Shown here piece after piece: positions 17,649-26,860 of a stretch of 64,000 nt of DNA. The notes under the pieces are model-generated. The model was not told the DNA's origin. It saw nothing but the letters and a program-made list of their open reading frames with translations, and searched no databases. Each line of letters begins with the position of its first letter. Position 1 is the stretch's first letter. Both the position numbers and the translations under genes were made by a program. The DNA is from an uncultured Mailhella sp. (GTDB taxonomy: Bacteria; Desulfobacterota; Desulfovibrionia; Desulfovibrionales; Desulfovibrionaceae), in contig NZ_CALUWY010000002.1 of assembly GCF_944324615.1 (NCBI RefSeq), positions 1 to 64,000 of the forward strand, written 5' to 3'.

Positions 17649-18503
17649 TTATACGCCGGAGCGACGCACCGCGGAAAGGAAGCGATCCTTCCCGGCGAGG
17701 TCGCGCCCCGTGCGCACATCCGTCCAGTATGCGTCCGGGCACAACGCCCGGCACGCTTCGCCCTGAAGATGGCCGTGCTCCATGAGAAACAGGCCGCCTT
17801 CCTTCAGCAGGGCGCGTGCTGCCGCCTCCACCGCGCGGGGATGTTCCAGGCCCTGGGGCCCGGGAACCAGCGCGGAACGCGGTTCGAAATTCCTTACGCC
17901 CGCATCAAGCGCGGCGTATTCTTCTTCACTCACATACGGGGGATTGCTGACCACAAGATCAAAGCTCCCCTCTTCCAGAGGCAGAGGAAGAGTGAAGTCG
18001 GCATGCAGAAAGGTCAGCCGCTTTGCCGTTCCGTGACGGGCGGCATTGGCTTCCGCCTTCTCCAGCGCATCGGCGGAAACGTCCACGGCCGTGCCCTGCC
18101 ACGAGGGCCTCTCCGCCGCAAGCGTCACGGCAATGCAGCCGCTGCCCGTGCCGAGATCGAGAAAGCGTACCTGCTCCTTCCCCTGAAAGAAAAAAAGCGC
18201 TTCCTCCACCAGATGTTCCGTCTCCGGCCGGGGGATCAGCGTATGGCGGTTCACCAGAAAATCCCGGCCGTAAAATTCCCTTTCCCCGAGAAGATAGGCC
18301 ACTGGCTCCCCGGCAAGACGGCGGAGAAGCAGCGCTTCAAGCTCCTCTCCGGCCTGAGGGGAAACGGGTTCGTCGTCATGGGCCACAAGTGCCACCTTGT
18401 CTATGCCGAGGACATGACAAAGGAGCATCCCCGCCACAAGGGCAGGGGATTCCGTACCGGCAAGACGCGCCGTCGCCCGTATTTTCCACTCTCGTCTGGT
18501 CAT
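17649..18503 (-). CDS. prmC: Peptide chain release factor N5-glutamine methyltransferase
   Basis: 284 residues, methylating the GGQ glutamine of RF1/RF2 with S-adenosylmethionine. The SAM-binding motif is FLDLGTGSGCIAVTLA and the catalytic substrate motif VVSNPPYVSEEEY. The N-terminal helical domain starts at MTRREWKIRATARLAG, matching the family start. In-frame ATGs at 18518 and 18524 (the latter behind GGGAG) are possible and would add 5-7 residues. Same strand as lpxC, and likely co-transcribed. Confidence 0.93.
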   Translation of the reverse strand: MTRREWKIRATARLAGTESPALVAGMLLCHVLGIDKVALVAHDDEPVSPQAGEELEALLLRRLAGEPVAYLLGEREFYGRDFLVNRHTLIPRPETEHLVEEALFFFQGKEQVRFLDLGTGSGCIAVTLAAERPSWQGTAVDVSADALEKAEANAARHGTAKRLTFLHADFTLPLPLEEGSFDLVVSNPPYVSEEEYAALDAGVRNFEPRSALVPGPQGLEHPRAVEAAARALLKEGGLFLMEHGHLQGEACRALCPDAYWTDVRTGRDLAGKDRFLSAVRRSGV

Positions 18504-18836
18504 CACGGCATCCGCCATGCACATTTTGCTCCCGCAGTCTGCTCCGGTGAAGTAAGGCCGGAACAAGGCTTCAAAAGCATGATCTGACACCTGCATCCGC
18601 TCCGTGCGCAACGTATGTACGGCAGAAAAACCGCTTCTCAGGCCGTAGTCTCCACCACCGCAGGAAGAAAAACGCCGTATATCCGCAGGCACAAAGCATG
18701 CATGCGCCGAATCTAGCACAAAACCACGCCCAGTACAAGAATATCCGTCCCCCGCTCTTCCCGGTCCTTCCGCCCCGCGGGCGCCTTCACGCCCCGAGCA
18801 CCTTTCCGCAGTACTGCACAGAAGTTCAAAAAAAAT
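18504..18836. other. Region upstream of prmC
   Basis: About 330 bases between the prmC start and the rnhA terminator. It must hold the prmC-lpxC promoter, but I could not pick a convincing -35/-10 pair. The prmC frame stays open upstream without recognisable protein. Confidence 0.4.
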
Positions 18837-18860
18837 CTCCCCCGGCAAAAGCCGGGGGAG
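18828..18860 (-). terminator. Terminator downstream of rnhA
   Basis: CTCCCCCGGC (18837-18846) pairs with GCCGGGGGAG (18851-18860), with an AAAA loop. On the minus strand it is followed by TTTTTTTT (complement of 18828-18835). Confidence 0.9.
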
Positions 18861-18920
18861 AAATGCCGCAGAACGCCACAGGAAAAGCGCACCCGGCACC
18901 GGAAAAGCCCGTGCGGGAAG

Positions 18921-19397
18921 CTACAGCGTGAAGCCCGTATCTTCGGGCAGATTCTTTTTTACCGCCTCGCCCCGGGCAAGTTCGTCGCAGCGTTCGTTTT
19001 CCGCATGCCCGGCATGGCCCTTGAGCCAGTGAAAATGCACCTCATGCCTGGCCAGAAGGGCCGGCATGCGCTGCCACAGATCCTGATTCTTCACCGGCTT
19101 TCTGGCCGACGTGAGCCAGTTGTTGCGCTGCCAGTTGTCCAGCCAGTGATCCCGTATGGCTTTGGCCACATACTGCGAATCGGTATAAAGCTCCACCGTG
19201 CACGGTTCCTTCAGCGCGCCGAGCGCCTCCAGAACAGCCAGAATTTCCATGCGGTTGTTCGTGGTACGGGCAAAGCCGCCGCACATTTCCCGGCGTACTC
19301 TGCCCTGCGCGCCTTCGCAGGAAAGCACGGCCGCCCAGCCCCCGGGCCCGGGATTGCCGAGACAGGAGCCGTCGGTATGAATGGTCACCGTCTTCAT
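18921..19397 (-). CDS. rnhA: Ribonuclease HI
   Basis: 158 residues, cleaving the RNA strand of RNA-DNA hybrids. The four acidic catalytic residues are in [15 protein letters not shown] (Asp9), [22 protein letters not shown] and ERCDELAR, with the late His in [15 protein letters not shown] at 19397 is supported by GGAG eight bases upstream; the preceding GTG is not. It starts two bases after the stop of the sulfatase-family gene, so it is co-transcribed with it. Confidence 0.96.
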   Translation of the reverse strand: MKTVTIHTDGSCLGNPGPGGWAAVLSCEGAQGRVRREMCGGFARTTNNRMEILAVLEALGALKEPCTVELYTDSQYVAKAIRDHWLDNWQRNNWLTSARKPVKNQDLWQRMPALLARHEVHFHWLKGHAGHAENERCDELARGEAVKKNLPEDTGFTL

Positions 19398-19399
19398 GC

Positions 19400-21505
19400 T
19401 CACTTCTCCGCCGCGGCCTTTGCGGCAAGGCGTGCGGCCTCAATATGATCCTTGCCGTTGTTGTGCAGCAGGTACTGCGAGGTATAGTAGAAGTCCATGA
19501 GCTTCTGCCGCATGGCCGCCGCACGCTCCGGCTCTTCGCTTCTGAGGTCGCGGGGATTGTTGTCCGGCGTGCGCTCATCCAGAAGGTACAGGGCGTCGCC
19601 TTTGGGCCGTATGGCGTACACATAGCCCTGTTCCAGAAGATAACGGGTGTGGTCGTTGTCGCTGATGAAGACCACGGCGTCCTTGTCGTTGTCCGGGTCG
19701 AGCAGGTTCCGGCCCAGGGTGTTGGTGTAATAGTCCAGCCCGGCCAGAGACGCCATGGTGGGCAGAACGTCCGGCTGAATGTGCGGGGCCGGATTCACAC
19801 CCGGGGCCACCTGTCCGCCGGGGGCGTAGATGAGCAGCGGAATATGCCAGGCCTGCAGGTTGCAGGCACGCACGGCGGGCGTGATGTTGGTGGAATTGTT
19901 GTTCAGCCCGTGATCGCCGAAAATGGCGAAGATGGTGTCGTTGAACCAGGGCTCTTTGGAGGCCTTCTCAAAGAAGCGGCGCAGGGCATGATCGGAAAGA
20001 TGCAGGGAGCGGAACTCCTCCGCACTTTCGTACCCGTACCAGGCCAGCGCTTCCGGCGAAGGATCGGGAGGGGAAACATAGCCCTCGTTGTCGTCCGGTA
20101 TGGTGTAGGGCCTGTGGAAGGAGGCGGACTGCATCACGGCGATGAAGGGCTTCGGGCTCTTGTCGAGCACGCCCACGGCCTCGCGGAACATGGCGATGTC
20201 GGAAACGCCCCACACGTCGGTATTGGGAGCCTCCCAGGCCGATTCCTCCAGAAGATGCAGATCATCCACATTGTGCTGGAGCATGCCGCGGATGTTGGCC
20301 CAGTTGGCGTTGCCGCCGATCATGTAATATTTTTCATAGCCCTGGAACTCGTTGAACACGGTGGACTGGTCCACAAGTCTGGGGTTGCGCGACGTGGTAC
20401 CGCCGGAGTGGTTCACATCCGGCACGCCGCTTATGGTGGTGAACACGGCGCGGGCCGTGGTGCGCGTGGGCGCGTAGAAGTTGGGGTAATAGAGGCTCTT
20501 CGGCGCAAGTTCCCTGAGGAAGGGCGTGGGATCAATGTCCCTGCCCAGCGATGCGGGCATGGAAGGCGCAAGGGAGGTGCGTTCCCAGCAGAGCGACTCC
20601 ATGATGATGATCACGATGTTGGGGCGCTTTTCCATCTCCCTGCCGGGGAAATGGCGCAGATACGTCAAAGGCGGCTGACCTTCCGGCACGCGCAGGTACG
20701 CGGCCATGCGCGGCCAGGCTTCCCGCGTGGCCGCCTCGTTGGGAGGAATGGCCTTGCCGAAATTGCGCGTGTCGAACAGGTTCTGAATGGGGTTCACGGC
20801 CAGAAGCGCGATGTTCTTGTCGGAACTGAAGTAGGCGTTGCTCCAGCGCAGGGGGAAGAAGTTCGAGCTTATCTGCCCGTAGCCCACCACAAAGAGCATG
20901 ACGAGGGAAGAAACCGTGACAAAGGCGCGCCACTTGCGGCTGCAGCCTTCCCCGCCCTTTTTCGGACGGATGGGAAAGGGAACGTGCGTGCGCAGAAAGG
21001 CCGAAAAAAGCCATACATACAGCGCAACGCAGGCGGCGAAGGCCGCGGCGATGAGCAGCACGGGATAGCTCTGCCACACCATGCGCACGGATTCCGAAGG
21101 ATCTTCCAGAAAGACCCTGGCGCCCATGTCGATGTGCTGATGCAGATAGAAGAAGAAGCCGAAATCAAAAATATGGATCAGCATGGCCCCTGCGGCCATG
21201 ATGCCCGTGACAAGGCACAGCACGCGGCGCGCCGTGGACGCGCCCTCACGCGAGACTGCGCGCTCCAGCCTCGGCCAGAGCAGGCAGAAGGCGAGAGGCA
21301 GGGTCATGAACACGGCCATGCGGGCATCGAACTTGAGCCCTATGTACAGCGCGTGCGGGATATGCCCTCTTTCGGTGATGTCGGGCAGAAGAAAATACAA
21401 AAGCGCGAGCCTCGCGGCGAAAAACAGCGCCGTGTTCACGAGAATGAACAGGGCGATGTCCACCAGAGGCTGAAACGCCGCGAAAACTTGACGGCGGAAA
21501 CTCAT
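19400..21505 (-). CDS. LTA-synthase-family sulfatase-fold phosphotransferase
   Basis: 701 residues. About five membrane helices occupy residues 12-225. An extracytoplasmic alkaline-phosphatase/sulfatase-fold domain follows, with [12 protein letters not shown] (metal-binding Glu), the nucleophile Thr region [18 protein letters not shown] and a late His. Members transfer phosphoglycerol or phosphoethanolamine from lipid donors to envelope glycans (LtaS, OpgB, EptA relatives); which applies here is unknown. AAGGAG precedes the ATG. It lies in one unit with the two-CXXC protein upstream and rnhA downstream. Confidence 0.85.
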   Translation of the reverse strand: MSFRRQVFAAFQPLVDIALFILVNTALFFAARLALLYFLLPDITERGHIPHALYIGLKFDARMAVFMTLPLAFCLLWPRLERAVSREGASTARRVLCLVTGIMAAGAMLIHIFDFGFFFYLHQHIDMGARVFLEDPSESVRMVWQSYPVLLIAAAFAACVALYVWLFSAFLRTHVPFPIRPKKGGEGCSRKWRAFVTVSSLVMLFVVGYGQISSNFFPLRWSNAYFSSDKNIALLAVNPIQNLFDTRNFGKAIPPNEAATREAWPRMAAYLRVPEGQPPLTYLRHFPGREMEKRPNIVIIIMESLCWERTSLAPSMPASLGRDIDPTPFLRELAPKSLYYPNFYAPTRTTARAVFTTISGVPDVNHSGGTTSRNPRLVDQSTVFNEFQGYEKYYMIGGNANWANIRGMLQHNVDDLHLLEESAWEAPNTDVWGVSDIAMFREAVGVLDKSPKPFIAVMQSASFHRPYTIPDDNEGYVSPPDPSPEALAWYGYESAEEFRSLHLSDHALRRFFEKASKEPWFNDTIFAIFGDHGLNNNSTNITPAVRACNLQAWHIPLLIYAPGGQVAPGVNPAPHIQPDVLPTMASLAGLDYYTNTLGRNLLDPDNDKDAVVFISDNDHTRYLLEQGYVYAIRPKGDALYLLDERTPDNNPRDLRSEEPERAAAMRQKLMDFYYTSQYLLHNNGKDHIEAARLAAKAAAEK

Positions 21506-21560
21506 AATCGCTCCTTCTGGGGGAAAAGCCGCCCCGGAGGGGCGGCCTCCGGCAGGAAAT

Positions 21561-21767
21561 CTACACGCGGTCCGCGTACAGCCGTTCGAGGAATTCTTCC
21601 ATCACGTCATCCATACGGCTGATGAACTGATTGAGCTTGAAGGTGCGGCGGCAGGAGGAACACTGCATATACGCCTCATGGCAGGTGCGGCGTATATCCA
21701 GCGGGGCTCCGCATTCCGGGCACGAAAGGGTGGTTCTCGCCTCGCGGGGCGCAAAGTAAAAGGCCAT
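21561..21767 (-). CDS. Two-CXXC small protein, zinc-ribbon-like
   Basis: 68 residues. CPECG (residues 16-20) and CSSCR (36-40) form a probable zinc knuckle or redox pair, with a conserved-looking RTCHEAYMQ between them and an acidic helical tail (MDDVMEEFLERL). It resembles the short dual-CXXC (seleno)proteins I recall from Desulfovibrio, some of which carry selenocysteine; here all four positions are Cys. GGAGG precedes the ATG. It lies 55 bases upstream of the sulfatase-family gene. Function unknown. Confidence 0.75.
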   Translation of the reverse strand: MAFYFAPREARTTLSCPECGAPLDIRRTCHEAYMQCSSCRRTFKLNQFISRMDDVMEEFLERLYADRV

Positions 21768-21893
21768 GATGCCTCCGTGTGTTGTGGTATCAAGAAGCCG
21801 GAACCGGAGCCGTCCGATACGGGCCCGGGTGCGGCCGTATCCGCCGGCCTTCCTCCCGCCCTGTACGGCAGAGGGAAGGCAGAGCGCTCCCGG

Positions 21894-22499
21894 CTACAGG
21901 GCCTGACGGTAGCGCAGCGACTGGCGCAGAGTTTCCCTGTCCATGTACTTCACCTCCGCTCCCAGAGGAATGCCCTGGGCGAGACGGGTGACGCGCACTT
22001 CGGGAAAACGCGCGTTCACCTGGTCTTTGACGAAGGTGGCCGTCGCCTCGGCTTCCGCCGTGGCCCCCAGTGCGAGGATGAGCTCCTTCACCCTGCCTTC
22101 GGCAAGGCGGGAGCGCAGACGGTCCATTTCCAGCATTTCCGCGGGGCTGTGATCCAGCGGGGCGAGCAGACCGCCCAGAATCATGTAGTAGCCCCGGTAG
22201 AAGTTGCCTTCTTCCATGGTAAGCATGCTGTCCCACTCCGCCACAAGGCAGAGCTGACTCTCGTCGCGTTCCTTGTCCGCGCAGATGGGGCAGGGGTCGG
22301 AATCCGAAAGGCCGCCGCAACGGCTGCACAGATGCAGCGTGTCGCGCAGCTCATACACGCCCTTGCCCAGCCTGCGTACCTCGGCCTCGGGCCACTTGAG
22401 CAGCGTCATGGCGGCGCGCATGGCGGACTTGGGGCCGAATCCGGGAAGGCGGGCGAGCTGATCCACAAGATTTTTCAATGGTTCGGGAATACGCTGCAC
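21894..22499 (-). CDS. recR: Recombination mediator RecR
   Basis: 201 residues, acting with RecO/RecF in gap repair. Domains in order are the helix-hairpin-helix LARLPGFGPKSAMRAAM (about residues 15-31), the C4 zinc finger CSRCGGLSDSDPCPIC (58-73), the TOPRIM domain with LCLVAE, and a C-terminal Walker-B-like TRLAQGIPLGAEVKYMD. Translation starts at GTG 22499 behind AAGGAAA. Same strand as lepB, about 100 bases downstream. Confidence 0.96.
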   Translation of the reverse strand: MQRIPEPLKNLVDQLARLPGFGPKSAMRAAMTLLKWPEAEVRRLGKGVYELRDTLHLCSRCGGLSDSDPCPICADKERDESQLCLVAEWDSMLTMEEGNFYRGYYMILGGLLAPLDHSPAEMLEMDRLRSRLAEGRVKELILALGATAEAEATATFVKDQVNARFPEVRVTRLAQGIPLGAEVKYMDRETLRQSLRYRQAL

Positions 22500-22599
22500 G
22501 GATATTTCCTTCTCTCAAAAAACTTCCCCGGAGGGAAAAAGCACCCCGCCACGGCGGCAGTACCGCCATGACGGGAAAAGAATGCGGGCCGGAAACCCG

Positions 22600-23214
22600 T
22601 TACTGAACAAGCTTGCCCAGACGGCTGAGGCGCGGGGTATGGGTATTGGCGTCCCACGACCAGTAGATGCGCCAGGCCTTGCCGTGAATGTAGGAACGCG
22701 GCACGCAGCCCCAGTCGCGGGAGTCGTCGGAATTGTCGCGGTTGTCGCCCATGACGAAGTAGCTGTCCTCAGGCACCGTGACGGGCCCCACATTGTCGAG
22801 CCTGCCGATGACGTTGGGGTAAAGCTGCTGGATGTAATCCTCCTTCACCGGTTCGCCGTTTCTGTAGAACTGCTTGTTGCGCATTTCCACCACGTCGCCG
22901 GGAAGCCCCACCACACGCTTGATGAAGTCGGTGTCGGGGTCCTTGGGATACTTGAACACGATGATGTCCCCGATCTCAGGATCACTTCCCCGGAAAAGAT
23001 ACTTGTCGGTAAAGGGAATCTTCACCCCGTACACGAACTTGTTGACAAGCACATAGTCGCCGATCTGCACGGTCTGGAGCATGGAGCCGGAGGGAATGGT
23101 GTAGGCCTGAAGAACGAAGGTGCGGATGATGACGGCCAGAATAACCGCCGTAAGCAGCGCCTGACCGTAGTCGCGGATCATGGAACCGCCTTTTTTGTTG
23201 GAATATTCGGACAT
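22600..23214 (-). CDS. lepB: Signal peptidase I
   Basis: 204 residues. One N-terminal membrane anchor (ALLTAVILAVIIRTFVLQA) is followed by the periplasmic catalytic domain: Ser in IPSGSMLQTVQIGD, Lys in DFIKRVVGLPGD, and box E GDNRDNSDDSRDWG. The start is uncertain: ATG 23214 gives a short hydrophilic leader, and ATG 23181 (with AAGGCGG upstream) is also possible. It heads a minus-strand run lepB-recR-two-CXXC-sulfatase-rnhA and is divergent from argJ. Confidence 0.94.
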   Translation of the reverse strand: MSEYSNKKGGSMIRDYGQALLTAVILAVIIRTFVLQAYTIPSGSMLQTVQIGDYVLVNKFVYGVKIPFTDKYLFRGSDPEIGDIIVFKYPKDPDTDFIKRVVGLPGDVVEMRNKQFYRNGEPVKEDYIQQLYPNVIGRLDNVGPVTVPEDSYFVMGDNRDNSDDSRDWGCVPRSYIHGKAWRIYWSWDANTHTPRLSRLGKLVQ

Positions 23215-23422
23215 GTGAGCAGGCAGGGCGCAAAGGCCTCGGTTGAGGGTTCGGAAAAAGACGGACCAGCGCAGAGTAGCACGGCCGGAAAGGACGCGCA
23301 AGGCGACATTTTCCGCTGTTTTTTCCAAGGGTAAAGCCCGCCCGCGCGCTCCCGCGCCCTTGCGCGGCACCGGCAACTGTGGCAGATTGAAGACGCATTC
23401 CAACCGGAACGGAGAACTTTCC

Positions 23423-24631
23423 ATGATTCAGATACCTCAGGGTTTCCGCCTCGCCGCGGCCAATGCCGACTTCCGGGGCAAACATCTCGACCGCAACGAC
23501 GTTTCCCTTGTCTTCAGCACCGTGCCCGCCACCGCCGCGGGCGTCTTCACCACCAACCTTTTCCGCGCAGCTCCCGTGCTCGTCTCCGAAGAGCACATTG
23601 CCGCTTCCGGTGCATCCGGCGTGCGCGGCGTACTGTTCAATTCCGGCCAGGCCAACGCCTGCACCGGCGAACAGGGCAGGGAAAACTGCCTGCGCACCCT
23701 CGACATGGTGAGCCGGGCGCTTTGCGAAGCCGGAGAAGAGGTCTCTGCCGAAAGCCTTCTCCCCGCCTCCACCGGCGTCATCGGCGCGCAGATGCCCATG
23801 GACAAGTGGGCCGCCGTCGTGCCCGCTCTGGCGGCCTCTCTGGGCAAGGTGGATCTGGAGGGCCTCGCCCGCGCCATGATGACCACCGACGCCTTCCCCA
23901 AGATGGCGGGGCGTGAACTGGCCCTCAAGGGCGGCACCGTGCTTCTTGCGGGCGTGGCCAAGGGCGCGGGCATGATCTGCCCCAACATGGCCACCATGCT
24001 TTCCCTCGTCATGTGCGACGCGAAGGTCGAACCCCCGGCCTGGCGCGACATGTTCCGCCGCGCGGCGGACGCCACCTTCAACCGCGTGAGCGTGGACGGC
24101 GACACCTCCACCAACGACTCTCTCTACGGCCTTGCCAACGGCGCTTCCGGCGTCACCGTTGCCGCAGAGGAAATTCCTCTTCTGGAAGCGGCGCTCACCG
24201 AGGTTCTGGGTGAACTCGCCTACATGCTGGTGAAGGACGGCGAAGGCGCGACCAAGGTCATGCACATCCATGTCACGGGCGCCGCCTGCAATGCCGACGC
24301 GGAAAAGGTGGCCCGCACCATCGGTCACTCCCAGCTCGTGAAGACGGCCATGTTCGGCCGCGACCCCAACTGGGGCCGCATCGTGGCCGCCGCAGGCCGC
24401 GCGGGTGTGAACTTCGATCCTCTGGCCCTTCGCGTGAGCCTCTGCGGCGTGGAGCTTTTCCGCGACGGACGCCCCACCGACCTCGACTTCGACGCGCTTC
24501 TTGAGGAACCGCTCAAGGAAGTGGATCTTCCTCTGGAAGTCTCCCTCGGCGACGGCCCGGGCGAATCGCGCCTGCTCGCTTCCGATCTGTCCCACGGCTA
24601 CGTTTCCCTCAATTCCGACTATCGCTCCTGA
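23423..24631 (+). CDS. argJ: Bifunctional ornithine acetyltransferase / N-acetylglutamate synthase
   Basis: 402 residues, recycling the acetyl group in arginine synthesis. The precursor self-cleaves before the nucleophilic Thr in DGDTSTNDSLYG-type sequence; here the conserved KGAGMICPNMATML (about residues 180-193) precedes it, and the C-terminal motif GRDPNWGRIVAAAGRAG is present. GGAGAAC lies eight bases before the ATG. Divergent from lepB and followed by the DUF503 gene 14 bases later. Confidence 0.96.
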   Translation: MIQIPQGFRLAAANADFRGKHLDRNDVSLVFSTVPATAAGVFTTNLFRAAPVLVSEEHIAASGASGVRGVLFNSGQANACTGEQGRENCLRTLDMVSRALCEAGEEVSAESLLPASTGVIGAQMPMDKWAAVVPALAASLGKVDLEGLARAMMTTDAFPKMAGRELALKGGTVLLAGVAKGAGMICPNMATMLSLVMCDAKVEPPAWRDMFRRAADATFNRVSVDGDTSTNDSLYGLANGASGVTVAAEEIPLLEAALTEVLGELAYMLVKDGEGATKVMHIHVTGAACNADAEKVARTIGHSQLVKTAMFGRDPNWGRIVAAAGRAGVNFDPLALRVSLCGVELFRDGRPTDLDFDALLEEPLKEVDLPLEVSLGDGPGESRLLASDLSHGYVSLNSDYRS

Positions 24632-24645
24632 CAAGGCGGCCCGGC

Positions 24646-24936
24646 ATGGTCATCGGCGTTCTCACCGTGGAATACGCGCTGCACGGCAACGATTCCCTCA
24701 AGGGAAAGCGCCGCGTGGCCAACAGCCTGAAGCAGAAGGTGCGCAACACCTTCAATGTGGCCATCGCCGAAGCCGGCACCGAGGAATCTCTGGTGCGGCT
24801 CCGCCTCCAGGTGGTTTCCGTGAGCAACAGCGAAAGGCACATGCAGTCGCGCATGGACAAATGCCTGCTCATGATGGAAGCCGTATGCGAAGAAGAAATG
24901 GTCTACAGCGACCTTGAGTTTTTCTATGACGACTGA
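24646..24936 (+). CDS. DUF503 family protein (YlxP-like)
   Basis: 96 residues, matching the short DUF503 family (start MVIGVLTVEYALHGNDSLKGKRR-like, then LRLQVVSV and a C-terminal MDKCLLMMEAV helix). The family often neighbours ribosome-maturation and DHH phosphoesterase genes; its function is not established. It lies 14 bases after argJ and overlaps the next gene by 11 bases, so translation is coupled. Confidence 0.85.
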   Translation: MVIGVLTVEYALHGNDSLKGKRRVANSLKQKVRNTFNVAIAEAGTEESLVRLRLQVVSVSNSERHMQSRMDKCLLMMEAVCEEEMVYSDLEFFYDD

Positions 24937-25924
24937 ACCTTCCGTTCCCGAAGAAGTGCTCTCCGCACTCCGACACCATCAGCGCGTGCTCATCGCCGCC
25001 CATACGAACCCCGACCCCGACGCCATGGGCTCCTGCCTTGCCCTGGCCTGGGCCCTGCGCTCCATAGGCGTGGATGCGCTGGTGTTCAATGAGGACGGCC
25101 TTCCCGAGCGCCTGCGCTTTCTCACGCTGCCCGGGCCCGTGCTTTCCAGCCTGGAAAGCCTGCCCTGCGAACCCGACCTTGTGGCCTGTCTCGACTGCGG
25201 AGACAGAGCGCGCCTCGGCGATGCCCTGCAGCCTCTGCTCGACCGCGTGCCCAGCGTGAACATCGACCATCACCTCGCCAATCCGCTCTTCGGCACCGAA
25301 GCCAACTGGGTGGATCCGGCCATGGCTGCCACGGGGGAAATGATAGCCATGGTGGCCAAGGCCCTGCGCGCCCCCCTGCACGGCGCCCTGGCCGAAGCCC
25401 TGTATGTGGCCATTTCCGCCGACACGGGCAACTTCAGCTACGGCAACACCACCGCAGGCGCCCTGCGCCTTGTGGCGGAAATGGCGGAAGAAGGCCTGAA
25501 CATCGCCCGCCTTCGCGAGTGCATGGAAAACAACTGGAGCGAAACGCGCCTCCGCCTGTGGGGCCGCCTCATGCAGGAGGCGCTCCTTCTTGAGGAAGGC
25601 CGCCTTGCCGCCGCCCTCGTCACCCTCGATACCCTGCGCGAGTGCAACGCCACGCGCGATGACATCGAAGGCTTTGTGGAGCAGCTCCGCCGCCTCAGGG
25701 GCGTGCGCGTGGCCCTTGTGCTGCGCGAGGAGGAAAAAGACGGCAAGGTGAGAACCAAGGCCAGCCTGCGTTCCTCCGGCAAAGACAACGTGCGCGACGT
25801 GGCCGCCCAGTTCGGAGGCGGAGGACATCGCAACGCCGCCGGAGCCACGCTCCCCCTCGATGCGCAGAAGGCCCTCACCGTCATGCAACCCTATATCCGG
25901 TTCGTCTGGAACCGCCTTCAGTAA
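24926..25924 (+). CDS. DHH/DHHA1 phosphoesterase, NrnA-type oligoribonuclease / pAp phosphatase
   Basis: 332 residues. DHH domain: AAHTNPDPDAMGS (about residues 27-39), CLDCGD, VNIDHH and ADTGNFSYGN supply the metal ligands. DHHA1 domain: FGGGGHRNAAGA near residue 300. Family members degrade 2-5 nt RNA and dephosphorylate 3'-phosphoadenosine 5'-phosphate, useful where sulfur metabolism makes pAp. The ATG inside the DUF503 3' end is the likely start; the in-frame TTG at 24914 is less likely. Confidence 0.88.
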   Translation: MTTEPSVPEEVLSALRHHQRVLIAAHTNPDPDAMGSCLALAWALRSIGVDALVFNEDGLPERLRFLTLPGPVLSSLESLPCEPDLVACLDCGDRARLGDALQPLLDRVPSVNIDHHLANPLFGTEANWVDPAMAATGEMIAMVAKALRAPLHGALAEALYVAISADTGNFSYGNTTAGALRLVAEMAEEGLNIARLRECMENNWSETRLRLWGRLMQEALLLEEGRLAAALVTLDTLRECNATRDDIEGFVEQLRRLRGVRVALVLREEEKDGKVRTKASLRSSGKDNVRDVAAQFGGGGHRNAAGATLPLDAQKALTVMQPYIRFVWNRLQ

Positions 25925-25930
25925 GAAAGG

Positions 25931-25954
25931 CCCGGGCGGCAGCCTCCGCCCGGG
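25931..25954 (+). promoter_or_regulatory. Hairpin in front of dapF
   Basis: Nine-bp stem CCCGGGCGG (25931-25939) with CCGCCCGGG (25946-25954). There is no T tract. Its 3' arm runs into the GGGAAC ribosome site of dapF, so it could limit translation. Confidence 0.45.
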
Positions 25955-25961
25955 AACGACC

Positions 25962-26798
25962 ATGAAAGAGATCCATTTTCACAAGATGCACGGCTGCGGC
26001 AACGACTTCATCTTCATCGACAACAGGGAAGCGAAGGTGAGCGTTTCCGAAATGGCCTCCTGGGCCCTCGTTCTGTGCCAGCGCAAAACGGGCATCGGGG
26101 CCGACGGCCTGCTCTTTCTCGACACCACGCCCGAAGGCCGGGAAGGAGACTTCATCTGGCATTTCTACAATGCCGACGGTTCCCGCGCGGAAATGTGCGG
26201 CAACGCCTCGCGCTGCGCCTCATGGCTTGCCGTCGACCTCGGCCTTGCGAGCAGAAAACAGTGTTTCGGCACCGATGCGGGCCTCATCCATGCCGATGTG
26301 GATGTGGAACACATGCGCTCCCGCGTGGAACTCACCCGCCCGGAAGGCATGGTGCTGCACACCCCTCTTGAAGCGGACGGAAAAACCTTCGACGTTCACT
26401 TCGTGAATACCGGCGTACCCCACGCCGTCATTCTCTGCGAAGACTGCGACAAGGTGGACGTGGAACATCTCGGCCGCCTCTTCCGCTACCATGAGCACTT
26501 CGCCCCCAGAGGCACCAACGTGAACTTCGTCACCGTCACCGGAAAAAACGCCCTTCATGTGCGCACCTACGAGCGCGGCGTGGAAGGTGAAACCCTGGCC
26601 TGCGGCACCGGTGCGGCGGCTTCCACTTGTATCGCTCATGCACTTGGCTTGACGGATCGCAGCGTCAATGTCACTACTTCAGGTAAGGAAATCTTGGGCA
26701 TTGAACTTGTGGGCGACTCCGTATTCCTGTCCGGAGCCGTGGCCCGCGTCTTTACAGGCGTCATCGACCCTTCCCTGTTCAGCCTTTTGAAATTCTGA
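25962..26798 (+). CDS. dapF: Diaminopimelate epimerase
   Basis: 278 residues, interconverting LL- and meso-diaminopimelate for lysine and peptidoglycan. The two catalytic Cys are in AEMCGNASRC (about residue 75) and ETLACGTGAAAS (about 213), and the N-terminal FHKMHGCGNDF is typical. The CGNASRC version differs slightly from the common CGNGxRC. Start at 25962 by motif position. It is followed 62 bases later by dapA, forming a small lysine/DAP group. Confidence 0.95.
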   Translation: MKEIHFHKMHGCGNDFIFIDNREAKVSVSEMASWALVLCQRKTGIGADGLLFLDTTPEGREGDFIWHFYNADGSRAEMCGNASRCASWLAVDLGLASRKQCFGTDAGLIHADVDVEHMRSRVELTRPEGMVLHTPLEADGKTFDVHFVNTGVPHAVILCEDCDKVDVEHLGRLFRYHEHFAPRGTNVNFVTVTGKNALHVRTYERGVEGETLACGTGAAASTCIAHALGLTDRSVNVTTSGKEILGIELVGDSVFLSGAVARVFTGVIDPSLFSLLKF

Positions 26799-26860
26799 CC
26801 GTCCGGGGCCCAGTCGTCTGGAAATTCTCTTCATCCATATTATCCCGCTCGGAGAAAAGC

